NCBI RefSeq assembly: GCF_000276665.1
Contig: NW_004955459.1
Coordinates: 12,822,495-12,886,494 of the forward strand
Reading direction: 5' to 3'
Length of the DNA: 64,000 nucleotides
Source of the DNA: Chinchilla lanigera
Taxonomy: Eukaryota; Chordata; Mammalia; Rodentia; Chinchillidae
The notes below the pieces were generated by a model. The model was not told the DNA's origin. It did not search any database and was given only the letters and a program-made list of their open reading frames with translations. Positions 1 through 13,336 of the stretch are shown piece by piece. Position numbers and translations under genes: made by a program. Each line of letters begins with the position of its first letter. Positions within the stretch are counted from its first letter, which is position 1.

Positions 1-351
1 TTTAATATATTTTAGATTATGGCAATTTCTTTTTCCCCCTAGGGATCCTCTTAATATTATAAGGAACTCCAAAGACTCCATTTCAAGCGTTATGTCTATC
101 AATATTTACTGTATTAAACATTAAATATAAGGTATTTATATCAATATTTGTTAATAATATTGCTTTTATTGTTTATTAAAATTAACTCATATATTGAAAT
201 AAGATGTTTCAATGAAATATGACTTTTAAAATGTAGTACAAGGAGTGACATTTGTTTTAAACTATTTAGACATTTAAAAGCTTATTACATTTTCTTCTAT
301 GCTCATTTTTTGCCATGTCACAGAGATTGCATGCACTCACACATGCACACT

Positions 352-381
352 CAAACACAAACACACACACACACACACACA
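352..381. repeat. (CA)n microsatellite
   Basis: Uninterrupted CA dinucleotides preceded by a degenerate CA-rich stretch. Short open frames on both strands here (His/Thr-rich on plus, Val/Cys-rich on minus) are by-products of the repeat. Confidence 0.95.
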
Positions 382-382
382 A

Positions 383-2284
383 AGAGGTCATGGAAAAGCC
401 ACAGTTACAACTGAGAGTGAATGAGAATGAAAAAATACCTTGTTTTATGAATGATTCTGACCTCACAAATCCCAGAAAAAATCTTTGGAATCAGGAGAGA
501 TCCTCAGACCACATTTTGAGTACTCCTAGATTAGCTAACGATGGGCAACAAGAAAACTTTGTTTTTCCTTGAACTACGTTCTACAAGTTTTTTGAGATGT
601 TTCCTAAGGTTGGCCTATTTCCTAGAGGCCTCCGCTGATTTCAGTAAGCGTGGAGATGACCTGGCAAATTTTTATGAAATACCTGCTTAATCAAGGCAGT
701 GAAAACAATAATTAATTGTGGCCCTTTAAGGTTAAGTATGAGGATTTTGTAGCCCATTTAGAGCATTTTGTCAGATGTATATAGGGATGATACTGAGATA
801 GATGATTTACACGTAATTTTGGTAACAACCCCAGAGTGGTCTGCTTTGTGGCTCTGAGACCCTGTTTTATGGCTCTGAGGTGTCATACACACATATTAGT
901 TTCTCTTTATTTATAAAGAAACTCTCTGTTGTGGCTCTAAGGTATGAAAGTAGATAAAACTCCAGGGCAGCCACTCTGTTCCCTTTTGTGTGGCATCTTT
1001 ATGATGTAGATCTTTACTTTAATGCTGCGGATATTGTGTGTCTAACAAAGCTGTTTGTAGGAACTGCCAGTTACATCCTGTGAGTCTTCTTTAGCAGTGG
1101 AACCCTAGCTGATGGTTGCTTTTAGTGTAACACTTCTAAGGATTCCTGCCCTTTTTGTTCCCTCTCTTTTGTGAGTCTGACATTGTGCATTATATTGCAA
1201 GCTTGCCATCTAATTGCACTGTGTATTTTAAGTTTAAATTGTTTCCCAAGTACACATTTTATCTTCCCATTTAATTGCAAGATCTTTTACGTAAAGGTCA
1301 TGTTTATTTATCTTCTTTAAACTGCGTATTACCCTGCATAAGACTTGTAGTCACCTTTTTAAAAACAGAATTCAGCTCAATTTGTGTTACTAGAACAAAT
1401 GGTTCCTTTGTATATGAAGGAAAAAATGATCAAAATGACCAGAATGGCTTATAGGCAAGGAAATATCCCAATATTGGCTAATATCCTAATTTCTGCTTTC
1501 TTTTGCATCACTGAGTTGTTATAATGATTTTTTCAAAAAGGTTGGTGAAGGAAATGTGTTTGTATATGGTGCAGTTCTCATTGTTGTCAGTAACTAAGAT
1601 ATCTTTAGCGGTCATTTTAATCATGTAAATCACTCACTGTAAGATAGCAGATACCCTTGGACACTTTTTCTTATAAATTTAAATATTTGTGTGCAGAGTA
1701 TAATACCTTGTCAAATCTGTGATGGAATTAAATGTGAGTCTAGAAAGTTGCCAATGGGTATCTTTAAAATGAGTTTATCTTTTTAACTTCCTTTAAAGAG
1801 TATATTGATGGTCAACAAAATTGTAGAAGGGTATAGTTTTAGATTCTACTCTACTAAGCTTCAACAGACCTGAGCAAAGCCAGAGTGACTTTTGCTAAAT
1901 GCCATGTAGTCAAAGTGAGATGATAACAAGGTATGTGGATCCATATACAGACTAGTGTTTACTGAACATAGGAGATTCACAGTGATAAACTGAAAAAAAT
2001 TCCTGTCAACTTGATTTAGCATGAGGAAGTCATCTCTGCTTTTACCCTTATAGGAAAAATGACCTGACATAATCTCATGTTCTCCAATCCACTTTTTTTG
2101 TTGTTCCATTTCTTTTTTCCCACCTTATGATTCAGTGTTGTCACGCTCCTATTCTCCTACTCGAATGTGATATTCTGATTATGATCACAGATCAAAATAA
2201 AGCCAAAAATATCTAAAGCTAAATGTATTATTATTTTGCCTTTCCACATTCAGAACAAATTCAAGTTCTAGTATGGCTTGTAAT
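383..2284. other. AT-rich DNA, no gene recognised
   Basis: No long open frame, RNA gene or recognisable transposon was seen. Stop codons are frequent in all frames. Very decayed repeats may be present but cannot be named by eye. Confidence 0.5.
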
Positions 2285-2745
2285 TTAGTTGCCCCCCAAT
2301 CCCACCCCTTGAGCCTCATGTGCTTAAAAGTGGTTCTTTTGGGAGATGATTTGATCATGGGTGTGTGATAGTGGATTATTCTACTAATTGGTTTAGCATA
2401 GTTCTGGTTTTGGATGATAAACTGAAGAGGGAAGACTCACTGAAGAGGGAAAGGGAAAAACCTACCCTGGGTGTGAGTGGTACCAACCAATAGGCTTATA
2501 GCTTGGATGGAATAAAAAGGGAAAGAAGAAAGTCTCACTGCCTCCTACCTGCACTTCCATGGACTGTTTCCTCTCTCCCATTCCCCTTGCCATGCTGCCT
2601 TCTTTGAAGCCAGCCAACTTTGGACTGAAACTGAGTCATTATAGTGATACTGTACAAATGGTAATCCAAACTAAACCTTTCTTCCTTTAAATTGTGGGTG
2701 TCAGGTTTACTAACAGCTCCCACACAGCTCCCTTGAACATACAAA
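2285..2745 (+). mobile_element. MaLR/ERVL-type solo LTR-like element
   Basis: The layout matches a family present several times in this window. A 5' part reads like 'cctcatgtgcttaaaag', then comes a block around a GGTGTGAGTGG motif, then 'aataaaaagggaaag', a pyrimidine-rich stretch ending in a 'gccatgctgcc' motif, then 'tggactgaaact' and a terminal 'ctttaaattgtgggtgtcag'. Related copies lie at 10435, 23605, 24138, 43015 and 47868. It has no coding capacity. The exact Repbase family was not determined. Confidence 0.55.
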
Positions 2746-2773
2746 AGCCTATGCAGTCAGTTTGACTATTTTA

Positions 2774-3372
2774 GTGTTTTTCAAAGTGTGGTTTTTGAAT
2801 CAGCAGCACCTGGCTTCAGCAGTCCTGCTGTGACTCTGAGACATTAAAGACTCTGACAACTGCAGCTTCTTCCCAAGCTCCAAACCTGGTTTCTCATCAA
2901 TCCATGCAGGATCTTTTAAAACTTGAGTCACTTGTAGGAAAGTAGATGCACTCTGAGACCAGAATTTTTAATGAAATAAATCAGACAGAGAAGCTTAAGT
3001 AGCATGTGATTTCTCTTATATGAGAAATCCAAAATTTAAAGAAGTGCAAAACAAAAAAGAGGTAATGGGATGTAGGGAGCTAGATCTTCTTCAGATGGGA
3101 AGGGGATCAAGAGATGGAAGGGGCGGGCAGTGATGCAAGGCTAGAAGGGATGAAAAAAGAGCAAACGTGTGATGTGCACGTACCAACCCCACACAAAGAA
3201 TGTGCTCATTATGCATTGCAAGCATGTACTAATCAGGAAGAAAAACTGAATAAAAATGCTGGCATCACCATGAAGATAATTTAATTTTCCCAGGTTGGAA
3301 TTAGGCTACATTGATTTACACAAGTTCCCCAAGCAATTCTAATGTATAACCATGGTTAAAAACCACCATCCT
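2774..3372 (+). mobile_element. hAT (MER5A-like) DNA transposon fossil, interrupted
   Basis: The left end reads 'tttttcaaagtgtggtt' followed by 'gaatcagcagcacctgg'. The right end reads 'caagcaattctaatgtataac' and 'ggttaaaaaccacca'. These resemble the two termini of the short non-autonomous MER5A class of hAT transposons. The interior is interrupted by an L1 3'-end fragment (2975-3265), so the element predates that insertion. Confidence 0.5.
2975..3265 (+). mobile_element. L1 3'-end fragment
   Basis: Contains 'gaaataaatcagacagagaag', then 'catgtgatttctcttatatg' and a purine-rich GGGATGTAGGG-type block, the signature of the region at the end of ORF2 and the 3' UTR of mammalian L1 in sense orientation. 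It is 5' truncated and non-coding, and sits inside the MER5A-like element. Confidence 0.55.
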
Positions 3373-3499
3373 AGACTCATTTGCATGCAATTTAAAACTG
3401 AAGTTAAAGTCCCCTCTGCTAATCCCTCAGCAGAGTTGTTAGAGTCAGAATTCTCTTAGTGTCAGGCTTATTTCTTATCACTACCCCCTTAAGGCATTT

Positions 3500-6400
3500 T
3501 TTTTTAACAGTTCCACTGTGGTGTTGCTATAATACAATAAAGTTTATGCTTTAAGAGTATACACTTCAATGCATTTTCATAAATGTATATAGTAATGTAA
3601 CCACAGTTTATAATCAAGAGAGTCCGGATGTTTCCTTTTTATTCTTGTATACCACGTTGCATTCCCTTTTCTTTTACGTATGATAACAATATTGAGATCT
3701 ACCCATATCATTATATGTATTAATAGTTCAGTAGTTCTTTCCTTTTTATTGCTGAGTGTATCCTGTATTTATTGGCACACCGCATTTTATCTATTTACCA
3801 GTTGGAGAGCAGTTGAGATATTGTTTTCCTTTTTGCACTATTAAGAATCAAGCTGCTATGAAAAATTTTATGTAGGTCTTTGCATGGCACAAGTGTTCTT
3901 CTTTTGAAAATATACCTGCATGTGATTAATGGGTTGTAAGATAAGTTATAAGATTATGAGAATTTATGCTCTGTTTTCTATGAGGTGATATGGTTTTCAT
4001 CACAACAGCAAGAGTGGAAAATTCTGCACCCTCCCTAGTACTGTACCTTGTATTTCCTCTCATTATTTTCTTTTGACTTTTTTCTTTTGTTGCCATTTAA
4101 TAGGCATGTAGTGGTACTTACTGTGATTCTAATTTTCTTTTTCCTAATGACTAATGCTGTTGGCCATCTTTGTCATATATCTCTTATTTGTAGAGTATGC
4201 ATTCAAAATTTGCTAAAATATTTGAGTAGGTGTTTTATAACTATAGAGTTGGAAAAGTTTATAACTTGAGTATCTGTCCTTTACAACTGTGTTTTGCAAA
4301 TATTTCTCAATCCACAGCTTTCAATTATTCTTAACATACTCTTTAAAACTTCATTTGTAATATTGCTGAAGGAAAATTTAGCAGTTATATATTCCTACTG
4401 TTTATAGTTTTCTGTCCTAAGGAATCCATATCTAAACAAAATCACAAAACTTTTTCCTGAGAATATTTCCTGGAGAATTGCTTTTTAATTCTACGATCCA
4501 TGGTAGAAATGTAGATGTAGGTCCTGTTTAGCTTTTTCCTTGCGTGTGAGGCTCAAATGCTCTGATATATTTTGTTGCATCTTTGTCAAAATCAATTGAC
4601 AATATATATGCGGCCCTATTGATTTTTTATTCTGCTTTTCAATTGATCTAATCTTATAAGAAAATATTTGCTTTTGTACTTCTAGGTCCTCATTTTTATA
4701 TAAAATTTAGGAAAGTGTCCTTAAAATGTCTTTTATTTCAATTACTGGTTGTCTATTCTAATTTGTTGTCTATTTGTTTTGTTGTTTCTTTTACTAGGGA
4801 AAAATGTTGAAATTGCCAATGATTTATGAATTTGTCTATCACAATTTTCTATTTTTTTTTTTGTTATATTTTGAAACCCTTTCATGCAAACACCATTAGG
4901 CTTGTTTCATTGTTTGATTTAAACTGACTCTTTTACCATTATGTTGTATCTTTCTTTAACTTTGATCATCTTTCTTGTTTTGAAGTCTATTTCTTTTCCA
5001 TACCTAGTTCACTTTTATTTGAACAGTGTTTACTTGGTATGGTGTTTCCATTCTTTTGCTTATAACCTGGCCTTATAATTAGAATTAATTTCTTACCATA
5101 AACATATAATATGGTCTTATTTTTCTTGTCCAATCAGAAAGTATTTGATTTTATTTGGAGTTTATAGATCCTTTACATTCATTATAGTTAAATATATAGG
5201 TTCAAATGTACCATTAAGGTCATTCTTTCTATTTGTCTCATCTGTGCTTTTCTTCTGGACTATTTTTTGAATTTCTTCTCTAGGGAGAATTTGTTATTGA
5301 CTTTATTTTAGCTCCATTATTAACATATGGGTTTTACCTGCTTTTAAGTTATTTATATATATAAACCTTGTATGTATGTTTATAGTATATAATACTTTGT
5401 ATGTATATATAATACCATATATAATACTTTATAAATATTTAAATAAAATCAATTTTTAATTTTTACATACAGTGTAAACATCTGAGAACAATATATTTCT
5501 CTTTTTTCTTTCTTTTTTGCTTTTTGCAATGTATTTTAATATGTCTTTGTTATAAATTCCTATTATATTGCCACTGTATTTGCTTTGATATTTTTAAACT
5601 GTTTAGCATAGTAGGAAACAATTTTGCATATTAATCTTTATTTTTAAAATATTGGATACTCCATCTGTATTTGAATATTGCCTGATTTTCATTTAGCTTT
5701 GCATTCCTTGTGGATAAAACATTGCTTTGATACTTGAATGACTTCTTTCAGGTTTTGATTGTCTAAAGAAACTAATATTTTATAGTCATTTATTAAAGAT
5801 ATCTCTACTCAATCTGGAATGCTGCAGTCGGCTTTTTCCTTCAAAGTTTTAAGATGTCTTTCCATTGTTTTGACATTTGATCCAATAAGAAGGCTTCTGC
5901 AAGTATTAATTTTATTCTAGACACATTTTTTCCACTATAGCTACATTAAAGAATTTTTTTTAACTTGCTTATGATAGTTCTTGGTATGTGTGCACATTTT
6001 TGAAATTAATTTAAATTTCAAATATAAAAACATATATACTTATGGGGCACTACATATTTCAACATATATTTACACTGTATAATGTTCATTTTAGGGTAAA
6101 CATATCTATCTCCTTAAACATCCTCTGTTTGCGGTGAAAGTGTGCAATCCTTTTTTCTATCTTTTATGTGTGCATATTTTTAAATATATGTTCATAATCA
6201 TTCTTATTCATTCTTTAAACTTGTGGAAAAATATTTTGTTGAGTCCTATTAATTTTTTTTGTCTTTTTGAGACAAGGTCTTGATATGCAGGTCAAGCTGG
6301 ACTTGAGCTCACTATGTAGCTTAGGCTAACTTCACACTCACAACGATCCTCCTGCTTCAGCCTCCCAAGTGTTGGGATTACAGGTGTGAACCACCACTCC

Positions 6401-6560
6401 TGGAAACTCCTATTAATTTTGAAAAATTATTAGCCATTATATCTTCAATTATTTCTTTTACCCCATGTATAGAGTATACAAGCTAATTCATCAATTTCAA
6501 ATATTTTTGGTGTGTCACATCTTTTTGATATTAACTAAATAACATACTCTATAAGACACC
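3500..6560 (-). mobile_element. Old L1 (L1M class), minus strand, decayed ORF2
   Basis: In plus-strand reading the segment runs from L1 3' UTR-like sequence ('aaagtttatgctttaagag') through the end of ORF2 ('caagctgctatgaaaaattt', the antisense of the commonly seen L1 C-terminal block) into older ORF2-like T-rich sequence near 4.3-5.9 kb and 6.4-6.5 kb. All frames are broken. A B1-type SINE (6258-6408) and an L1 3' UTR-like piece (about 5990-6130) interrupt it. AT-rich simple sequence lies at 5350-5450. The right part may combine more than one L1. Confidence 0.6.
6258..6408 (-). mobile_element. B1-type SINE, antisense
   Basis: A T-run, then 'gagacaaggtcttgat', 'cagcctcccaagtgttggga' and 'ttacaggtgtgaaccaccac', which is the reverse complement of a 7SL-derived B1 monomer. 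The antisense internal promoter boxes are recognisable. It is inserted in the old L1, so it is younger than that copy. Confidence 0.85.
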
Positions 6561-6879
6561 AGAGAGAGGAAAAGAAAAATTTAAACTCAGCAAGGAAATA
6601 TAAAAATTCCCATATTATTTTGAAAAAATAAAGAGATATTCTTCTCCTTGATTTCAAGTATAGAATTTCATGAAGATTGCCAGGTTTAGGGATTATTTTC
6701 TGCCTAAATTTATTTATTTCAGCTTGGCTCTTAACTTGGACACTGAGGTAAGTTTTGTCTTATACAGTACCTGGTTCATTGGTGGAAATGGTGAAAATGA
6801 AGAGGATTTAATAAAAAAAGGTCCATAAAATTTTAATAACTATCCATTTCAAAGGACTTTTAGTTCATCTCTCACTTTC

Positions 6880-7005
6880 CTCACAATAATCCACTAATGT
6901 AGGCAGGAGAGGTATTATAACTCAAGAAAAATGGCTTATATAGCACAAAGTAATAAGGGGTAAGGTAGGTCTCTGATACAACCCAATATTCTACTAAGCA
7001 AACTC
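6880..7005 (-). mobile_element. Possible MIR-type SINE fragment
   Basis: 'cctcacaataatccactaat', 'aggcaggagaggtattataa' and later 'acaaagtaataaggggtaa' follow the order of the antisense MIR core (cell of 'cctcacaacaatcc...taggtattat'). Strongly decayed, so low confidence. Confidence 0.4.
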
Positions 7006-7094
7006 CTCAGGTTACATGAAATCACCAATAATCTGCTTTCTAGACTATTATAGAAAGAAAAATAAATGGTGTGTGACAAGTGAAACTTGTATTT

Positions 7095-7245
7095 GTAGAG
7101 TAGGAATCAGGAGACTTAAGTCTTGCTTCTTTGCAACCACTTACTATCTTACTCAAGCAAATTATTTCACTCGTAAATCTTTTCAATTATAATAACATGA
7201 TGGTGATTATAGTAATTGTCTCACTGGATCTATGAAAAAAGTTCT
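7095..7245 (+). mobile_element. MIR SINE, sense
   Basis: 'ggaatcaggagacttaagtc', 'ccacttactatcttactcaa' and 'gcaaattatttcact' follow the MIR core order (gain of 'gag', 'cacttac', 'caagtcactt'), then an A/T-rich tail with 'gtctcactggatctatg'. This is an ancient mammal-wide tRNA-derived SINE. Confidence 0.6.
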
Positions 7246-7249
7246 GAGA

Positions 7250-10200
7250 GCCAATAGAATTATCCTTCTCAATCTCTCCAAAAATAAATCCTGCTGTATG
7301 GCACCTGACAATTCTCATAGTGAAAATAATACAAATTCATAGTCACCACTGAAATACAATCAAATAAGAAAATGATTTAATGTGCTATTATTGTAGGTTT
7401 ATATAATTTAATTTTAATAATGGAACACTAAACCAGATAGGAAAAATTCTAGAAATCTAATAACTGTCTCTCATGTAACAATTTAACCAGTTCTACTCAT
7501 CTCCTTCCAGGAAATTAGGATCGCCTTTGCTTTTCTCAGGTATTGGTTAAAGAACCATTCTGTCATGAGTCTGTGTTTTCTGCCTTTCTAGGAGCTCTTT
7601 TCCCAAGTCTTTTCCACAAGGCTATAATTTTCAGATTTTCATATTGAATTATGCTGTATGTAGGTGTCCCAGGTCATTAATTCATTTTATCTTGGGACTT
7701 CAGCCAACACATGAAGTTATACAGAATGTCTGGCCTCAGATCATAGACATGGCTTTCTTTCGAATTTGATTTGGGGTAATCTGAACATACATGCCTGTAT
7801 CAGTTACTAAGGCAGAGCTGTGGTCACATTTGAGTTTGCTAAATGCTGACTCCTCAGCTGCGGACTGGAGACTCCAGGTGGAGTGAGAAGATTCGAAACC
7901 AATTGTGAGAATGAAGCATCGCCCCCTAGGCCAACTTTTTCCAATCCGTAGCCTTTGTTTTCCTCAAAATGTCTCATTCAATGCCATTTTGGAGTTATTC
8001 TTAGCCTTCTGACATTTCTCAAGGCTAAGAGTCTCCCTTTTCAAGGTGTATAATCCAAACTAATCAATATTGGCTTCCAGGAAGTTAGACTAAGATGAAG
8101 TGTGTTGCTCTGGATTAGCCATATGTGTCCCTTAATAGCTTGAGAAAAGGCTTCAGAATATCCAATAAATAAGCACTAGAGAGAGAAGAAAAGATACTGA
8201 GTTGCTAGGATACCTCCTTGGGCACTTGTTTTATTATCAAGTCTATAAGTCCAAAACAAACAACGACAATAGCTACCTGAGAGAAATACAATACTATTGC
8301 TAGAAAGTGTCAAGAAGAAGAAGAAGAAAAAAAAAGATGATAATCAGTGAAGGGAGATCTCACTTTTCAGCACACATTAAGCTTGAAGGAAATCTTATTC
8401 TTTTTATCTAGTCTTTGAAAGCCTTGAAAAACTAGCAGCTGCCATGACAACCTGTAATTATGGCAGTAGAAGAGATACAATCGTTCTATGATTGTTTCCT
8501 TTTCTTTGTGTATACTGCAAAGACAAGACTTTTCCCTGGCAATGATCTGCTGCCTACAGGGGTTCATTTGGGTTGTGTCCTCATAAGGCAAGACTCTGCT
8601 CAAGCCACCCAACTCAACAGAAGGAAGTTAAAATATATTAAGCCAAATTTTGGTGCCTCGTAAACAAAACGGCTTATTTGGGTTATAAGTAGGCTTCAGT
8701 ATATTTTAACAATCTCACTAAAAATATTTTAAAATTACTTTCATAGATATAAAATTATGGCTAGCAGCATGAAGGTTACATATATAAAGTGAAGAAAGAC
8801 CTTTTGTAACAGATCAATCTGTGATGCATCTTGACACTGATTGTTTAGGACCAGGGTCCAATAGGTTAGATGATAGCAAAAAAAAAAAGGAAAAAGTTTC
8901 AGAAAAATTCTTTGAATTGCACAGCATATGAATACCACTGGAAAGTCACATCTGTCATTGTGTCTAAGAGGTAACTCCAGGGGTCCAGAACATGTGGGTA
9001 ATCTGAAAATTCAACAGTTGACTATGGAGACATTAAGAGAAAAATAATGAACAAGAGAACATCATGTATTTCTGAACATACCAATGTGTACACTCATTCT
9101 ATTTTCTTTTCACGGGATTCTGGTGCTCAGTTTTGCCTATCAAGTGACCCATATCTAAAACCAAAGTGGAAACTCTTGAAACAGAAAAACTTTTGGAGAA
9201 GACACCATTAGAAAATGGTATGAATCAAGCGCTAGAATTTGGCATATACATTCAAATGTGAGGAGAAAATGAAGATCAACGAGGGAGAGTCCTGATAGAC
9301 TTCGTTAGGAAATAGGGTTTTGAGCTTGGTTTTTGGATAAAAAGAACCTACTGCTCCCTCACCACTGTTTCTCTTGAGACATCCATTCTGATTTGAAGGG
9401 GTGGTGATGACTGCTGAGAGAGAAATTCTACTGCATAACCCCTCCAGGCTTAGTCTTGTTACCTGCACTGTTAGCTTAGAGAAGGCCACAGAACTATTTT
9501 TCCTTCCTCATTAATTCATAGAGAGCAGTATTGTACACTACTGTCAGCCCCAATTTTTTTCCCTGGAGTGACCTAATAATGTCATTGCTAAACTCGTCTT
9601 TTTACACTCTTCACAGTGTGTCAGGTACTTAGTAGATACACATTTTGGTGAAAGAATATGACAGCTATGAGATTGCGATGTAAATGAACAGTTAAACAAT
9701 CAGGAGAACTTCCAGATTCTAAATGCTGGTAACTCTCAATTGTGCCTGAGGAAGAGGGCTCTAATATGAAAGGAATTCTGCCCACATTCCACTCTTGTAT
9801 CACTGAGGTTTTTCCCTAGTATAGTTCTACAGGGTCAGTGCTGTGTTATCTCCTTTGGCTCCTGCTATAAGTGGAAGAATCAACATCCTATTGAAGATCT
9901 GTCCTGTTCATAGATTCCACTGAATACAAATTACTGCAGTGACCTAGAATCTTCTTTTTTCCTTTGCATTCCTTCTTCCTCTTCTCTGTACTCTGCAGTC
10001 TGACTTCCTCACAGTGCAGGAAGTGGGAGATAAAGGTGGGAGGTTCAGGGACTCTGCCTAGCTTATTGTAATCTAAAATTCCACCATTGGCACTAATAAT
10101 GCAACTTTCTAAGAGCAAATGTTGCCAATTTTTCCACATTCTTTCCTAAAGGTTTTGCCTATAAAACCCAGTCTTCAAAAAACTTTTTGATTGTTTGAAC

Positions 10201-10430
10201 TCTATGTAGACCTGAAAGACCAAGACTAGAGAAAATCTGCAAGTGTAACACATCCAAGTTTAAATTAAATAGGATGGAGATGAAGATTGAAGGTCAGTTC
10301 CTTATTGCCTTGATCATAGACTCATTAGGTCCTCCAGGGTACCAAGTCTGAGCTTTCACTAAGACTTTCTCGATGAGAACTCTATGATATTAAACAAATG
10401 GAAATCTGTGAGAAAATTTCATGTGCCATC
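7250..10430. other. No gene recognised; short (GAA)n at 8308-8336
   Basis: Frames of 60 to 85 codons occur on both strands without recognisable domains, ribosomal context or splice structure, and overlap each other. A GAA/A-rich run lies at 8308-8336. A possible L2/MIR-like 3' end ('gtgtcaggtacttagtagat') lies near 9590-9650. Otherwise nothing is supported. Confidence 0.45.
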
Positions 10431-10434
10431 GTCT

Positions 10435-10812
10435 GTGTCTAGATGTCCCCTCAAAGCCTCATGTGGTCATAGGGCTTTTTCAGAGGTGGCTGAATTTAGA
10501 GTGTGTGATGCTAGGATTAAGTAAGGGTGATCACTAAATCAGTTCACGAATTTTAGCCCCATCCTACTTGCAGTAGACTGGATAAGATAAAAGGGATAAA
10601 GATAGGCTTGTCTCTCATTTGTTGCTTTTTGACTTTCTGGCTGCCACAAGCTGGTTCTCTCTTGTTGCTTTGCTATAATCTGCCTGCTATGAACTGTTCT
10701 CCTCTGCCCTGCCTTGGAGCCAGCCGATTATGGACTGAAACCTCTGTGAACTGTGAGAGAGTAAAACTTCCCTCCCTTAATTTTGTCCACTGAGTATTTT
10801 GTCTTAAAAGCA
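10435..10812 (+). mobile_element. MaLR/ERVL-type solo LTR-like element
   Basis: Contains 'cccctcaaagcctcatgtgg', 'tgtgtgatgctaggattaag', 'ggataagataaaagggata', 'gagccagccgattatggact', 'gaaacctctgtgaactgtga' and 'gagtattttgtctta'. The same block order occurs at 43015-43425, where the shared motifs are almost identical. The 61-codon plus-strand frame here is part of the repeat. Confidence 0.65.
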
Positions 10813-10859
10813 AGAAAAGCAAAAAAGAGTGCTCAATTCTTATCAACAGCCTTTATTAA

Positions 10860-12235
10860 TATATAATTCATATAACCTGATTTCTAACAGCTTTATTGAC
10901 ATATTATTCAAATACACAATTTCTCCCTTTAAAATATCTAGTTCAGTAGTTCTTACTGTATTCATAAATGTGCAATTTGTCACCATTTTCAATTTTAGAC
11001 CATTTTCAACATCCTTCAATGAAACCTCATACCTCTTACATGTCTCTCCTCAGCACTTCCTTCCTGTCAGCTGTAAGAAAACATTAACATTTCCTGTGTC
11101 ATCAGATTTGCCTAATCTGGGCATGCTCTATAGAGGGACTCATAATATTTTGCCATTTATTACTGGCTTTTTCAGTTAGCATGTTTTCAAGGTTCATCTA
11201 CGTTGTATGAATTCTTAGTCACTCTTAATCCCTCTCCCTGTATTCATCCTCCATAGTAAGAAAACATTTCTCAAGTATAAATCTCTTCTTCCACACTATC
11301 AGTGGTTAATTGTCCACCAACTCCAGGAAGAAATCCAGTTTCCTTGGTATTGAAACCACTTTTTTAAAAATCAGTCCTTTAAAATGAATAATTCAGTAAT
11401 ATTAACGATGTTCACACTGTATGCTATCAATCTTCCGAATGTTTTTTCCTGGAAAAAATGAAATTTTATACCTATGAAAGTTCCCTATTCTCACCTCTCT
11501 CTAGCTCATGTTACTCCCATTCTACCTTCTGTGTCGATTAATATGACAACCGTAACCAACTAATAAAAAACATTTTATTTGTTCTTCTGTGGTTGGCTCA
11601 TTTTGTTAAATATAATGAATATCTTTAAATTTCACCCATGTTGAACTTTTTTCCATTTTAGGGCTGAATGACATTTCAGTGGTATATTATATGATTTGAT
11701 TATCTGTTCATCCACTGATGAACACAAGAATACTCCTATCTTTTGGCCACTATCAATGAGGCTGCTAAGAATGTGGGTGTGCAATGGTCTTTTTAGAACT
11801 TGTTTTTAATATATATTTGTAGGTGTAATGGATGGATCTTACAGTAATTCTGTATAAATTTTTAAATAATTGTCAAACAGTTTTCCAGAGAGGTGCCACC
11901 ATTTTATATTGCCACTAACAATGTACAAGGGTCTCAATTTCTCTATGTCCTCACCACCATGGTTGTTTCTCTCCCTTCTTTCTTTTTCTTTCTTTTCCTC
12001 CTTCTCTCCTTTCTTCCTTTCTTTATTTCCTTTCTTTTTGCTGTTGTTGGCCAACTTAGTGGGTTTGGGGTAGTATTTCATGGTAGTTTTGATTTGTATT
12101 GTATTGTATTTATTTTGATCATCTCTTCATGTGTTTTTGTGCCCATTTATATCTCTTTTCTGGAGAAATAGAATTCATATCCTCTGACTATCTTGTAAAC
12201 ATGTTTGTTGATGCTGTTTTAGTAGAATTTTTTCT
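10860..12235 (-). mobile_element. Old L1M, minus strand (3' UTR and end of ORF2)
   Basis: Starts with 'agctttattgacatattatt' and 'accattttcaattttagacc', the antisense of a typical L1M 3' UTR. It continues through 'gtggtatattatatgattt', 'gttcatccactgatgaacac' and 'caaacagttttccagagagg', and ends in 'gtgcccatttatatctctt', the antisense of the L1 ORF2 C-terminal region. All frames are broken. A C/T-rich low-complexity tract (11964-12040) lies within it and generates the pair of opposing frames at 11839-12171. Confidence 0.75.
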
Positions 12236-12239
12236 TTAA

Positions 12240-13085
12240 AATACAAAGTCTGGTTATTAAATTCTTGTGACTTTGAAACTCCATGGGCTGCCTTTTTACA
12301 CTGCTGTCTGTCTCCCTTAATAGAGACATTAATTTTTTAAAAACAATTATTGATGCTGATAAAGTAGATAAACAGTTTTATTACATGAGAGTTATTATCA
12401 ATACTTTCATAGATGAGCTTGAACTCTTTCCCTTAGTTTTAGCCCAGAAGAAATGTGCCATTGTCACCACCAATCGGGTACAGCTTACATTGTGGGAGGA
12501 AAATCAAGCATATTGATCATTTTGGATGTATGAGCTAAGACATGATTTCAGAGCTTGAGGCTGACACTCTTGCAGGACTTTGCTGTAAGCCTGTGCCATT
12601 TGCTTGTTCTAGCTTAGTTTATTTTCTGACTTGTGTTTTTGACCCTTGATGTACATTATCTAATTTATATCTCCTGATAATGTAAGAGGATATATCTAAT
12701 ACTGAATTTTCTACTCTCTCAGGCCTACTTGACACACTAATATCTACTCTAGACTTTGAAGCTCCTGGTTAAGGGCCTTTTCTCACATATAAGTGAGGAT
12801 CATAGTAGTAATATTCCTTCTTAAGACTTGAGGTTGTTTTTAATATCAGTTGACTTAATGTATGTAAAATATTTAGTACTTTTCTGTTAAGAGACATGTT
12901 CTCAACCCCTCTTGACTAATGTGGCTGCTCCTATAAGGCAGTTCATCATATCACCATAAAGTTACCTGCTCTTATGTAGTGCTACATCACCTGTTAATTA
13001 TTCTTACATTGCTGCATGATTGTTAAGCTTCATTACTGCCTATCTTTAGTCTTCTTATGTAAATAAATAAGAATTAAAATAAAAA
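12240..13085. other. No gene recognised
   Basis: AT-rich sequence; one 77-codon plus-strand frame (12283-12516) has no recognisable content. May be a continuation of old L1 material. Confidence 0.4.
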
Positions 13086-13087
13086 TA

Positions 13088-13265
13088 GTATAGACCTGCA
13101 ATTCCAGACCTGTGGGAGGTTCAGAAAGTAAGACTGTAACTTGGAGTGCAGGCTTGAAAACTTAGAGACTTAGCAAATTTCCAATATCAAAATGAAAAAC
13201 ATAAAACAAACCTGGGGAAGTAGTTCACTGTGAAGGTCCTGGGTTCAATCTCCAGTTCTAAATAA
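13088..13265 (+). mobile_element. B1-ID fusion SINE (B1-dID-like), sense
   Basis: The left half is B1-like ('cctgcaattccagacctgtg' then 'gggaggttcag'). The middle contains 'acttagcaaatttccaatat' and an A-rich linker. The right half is ID-like ('ctggggaagtagttcactgt' then 'gtcctgggttcaatc', which carries the pol III B box). An AT/CA-rich tail follows. This dimer is typical of several non-murid rodents. A second copy lies at 37662. Confidence 0.75.
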
Positions 13266-13336
13266 ATCCATACACATATATACATATATACTTATATCAG
13301 TAACAAGACATAATTTTGATCCACTGTCTCTGTTTC

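Noticed and set aside
352..381. (CA)n and other microsatellites as CRISPR-like arrays
   Set aside because: Simple repeats without spacers in a mammalian genome.
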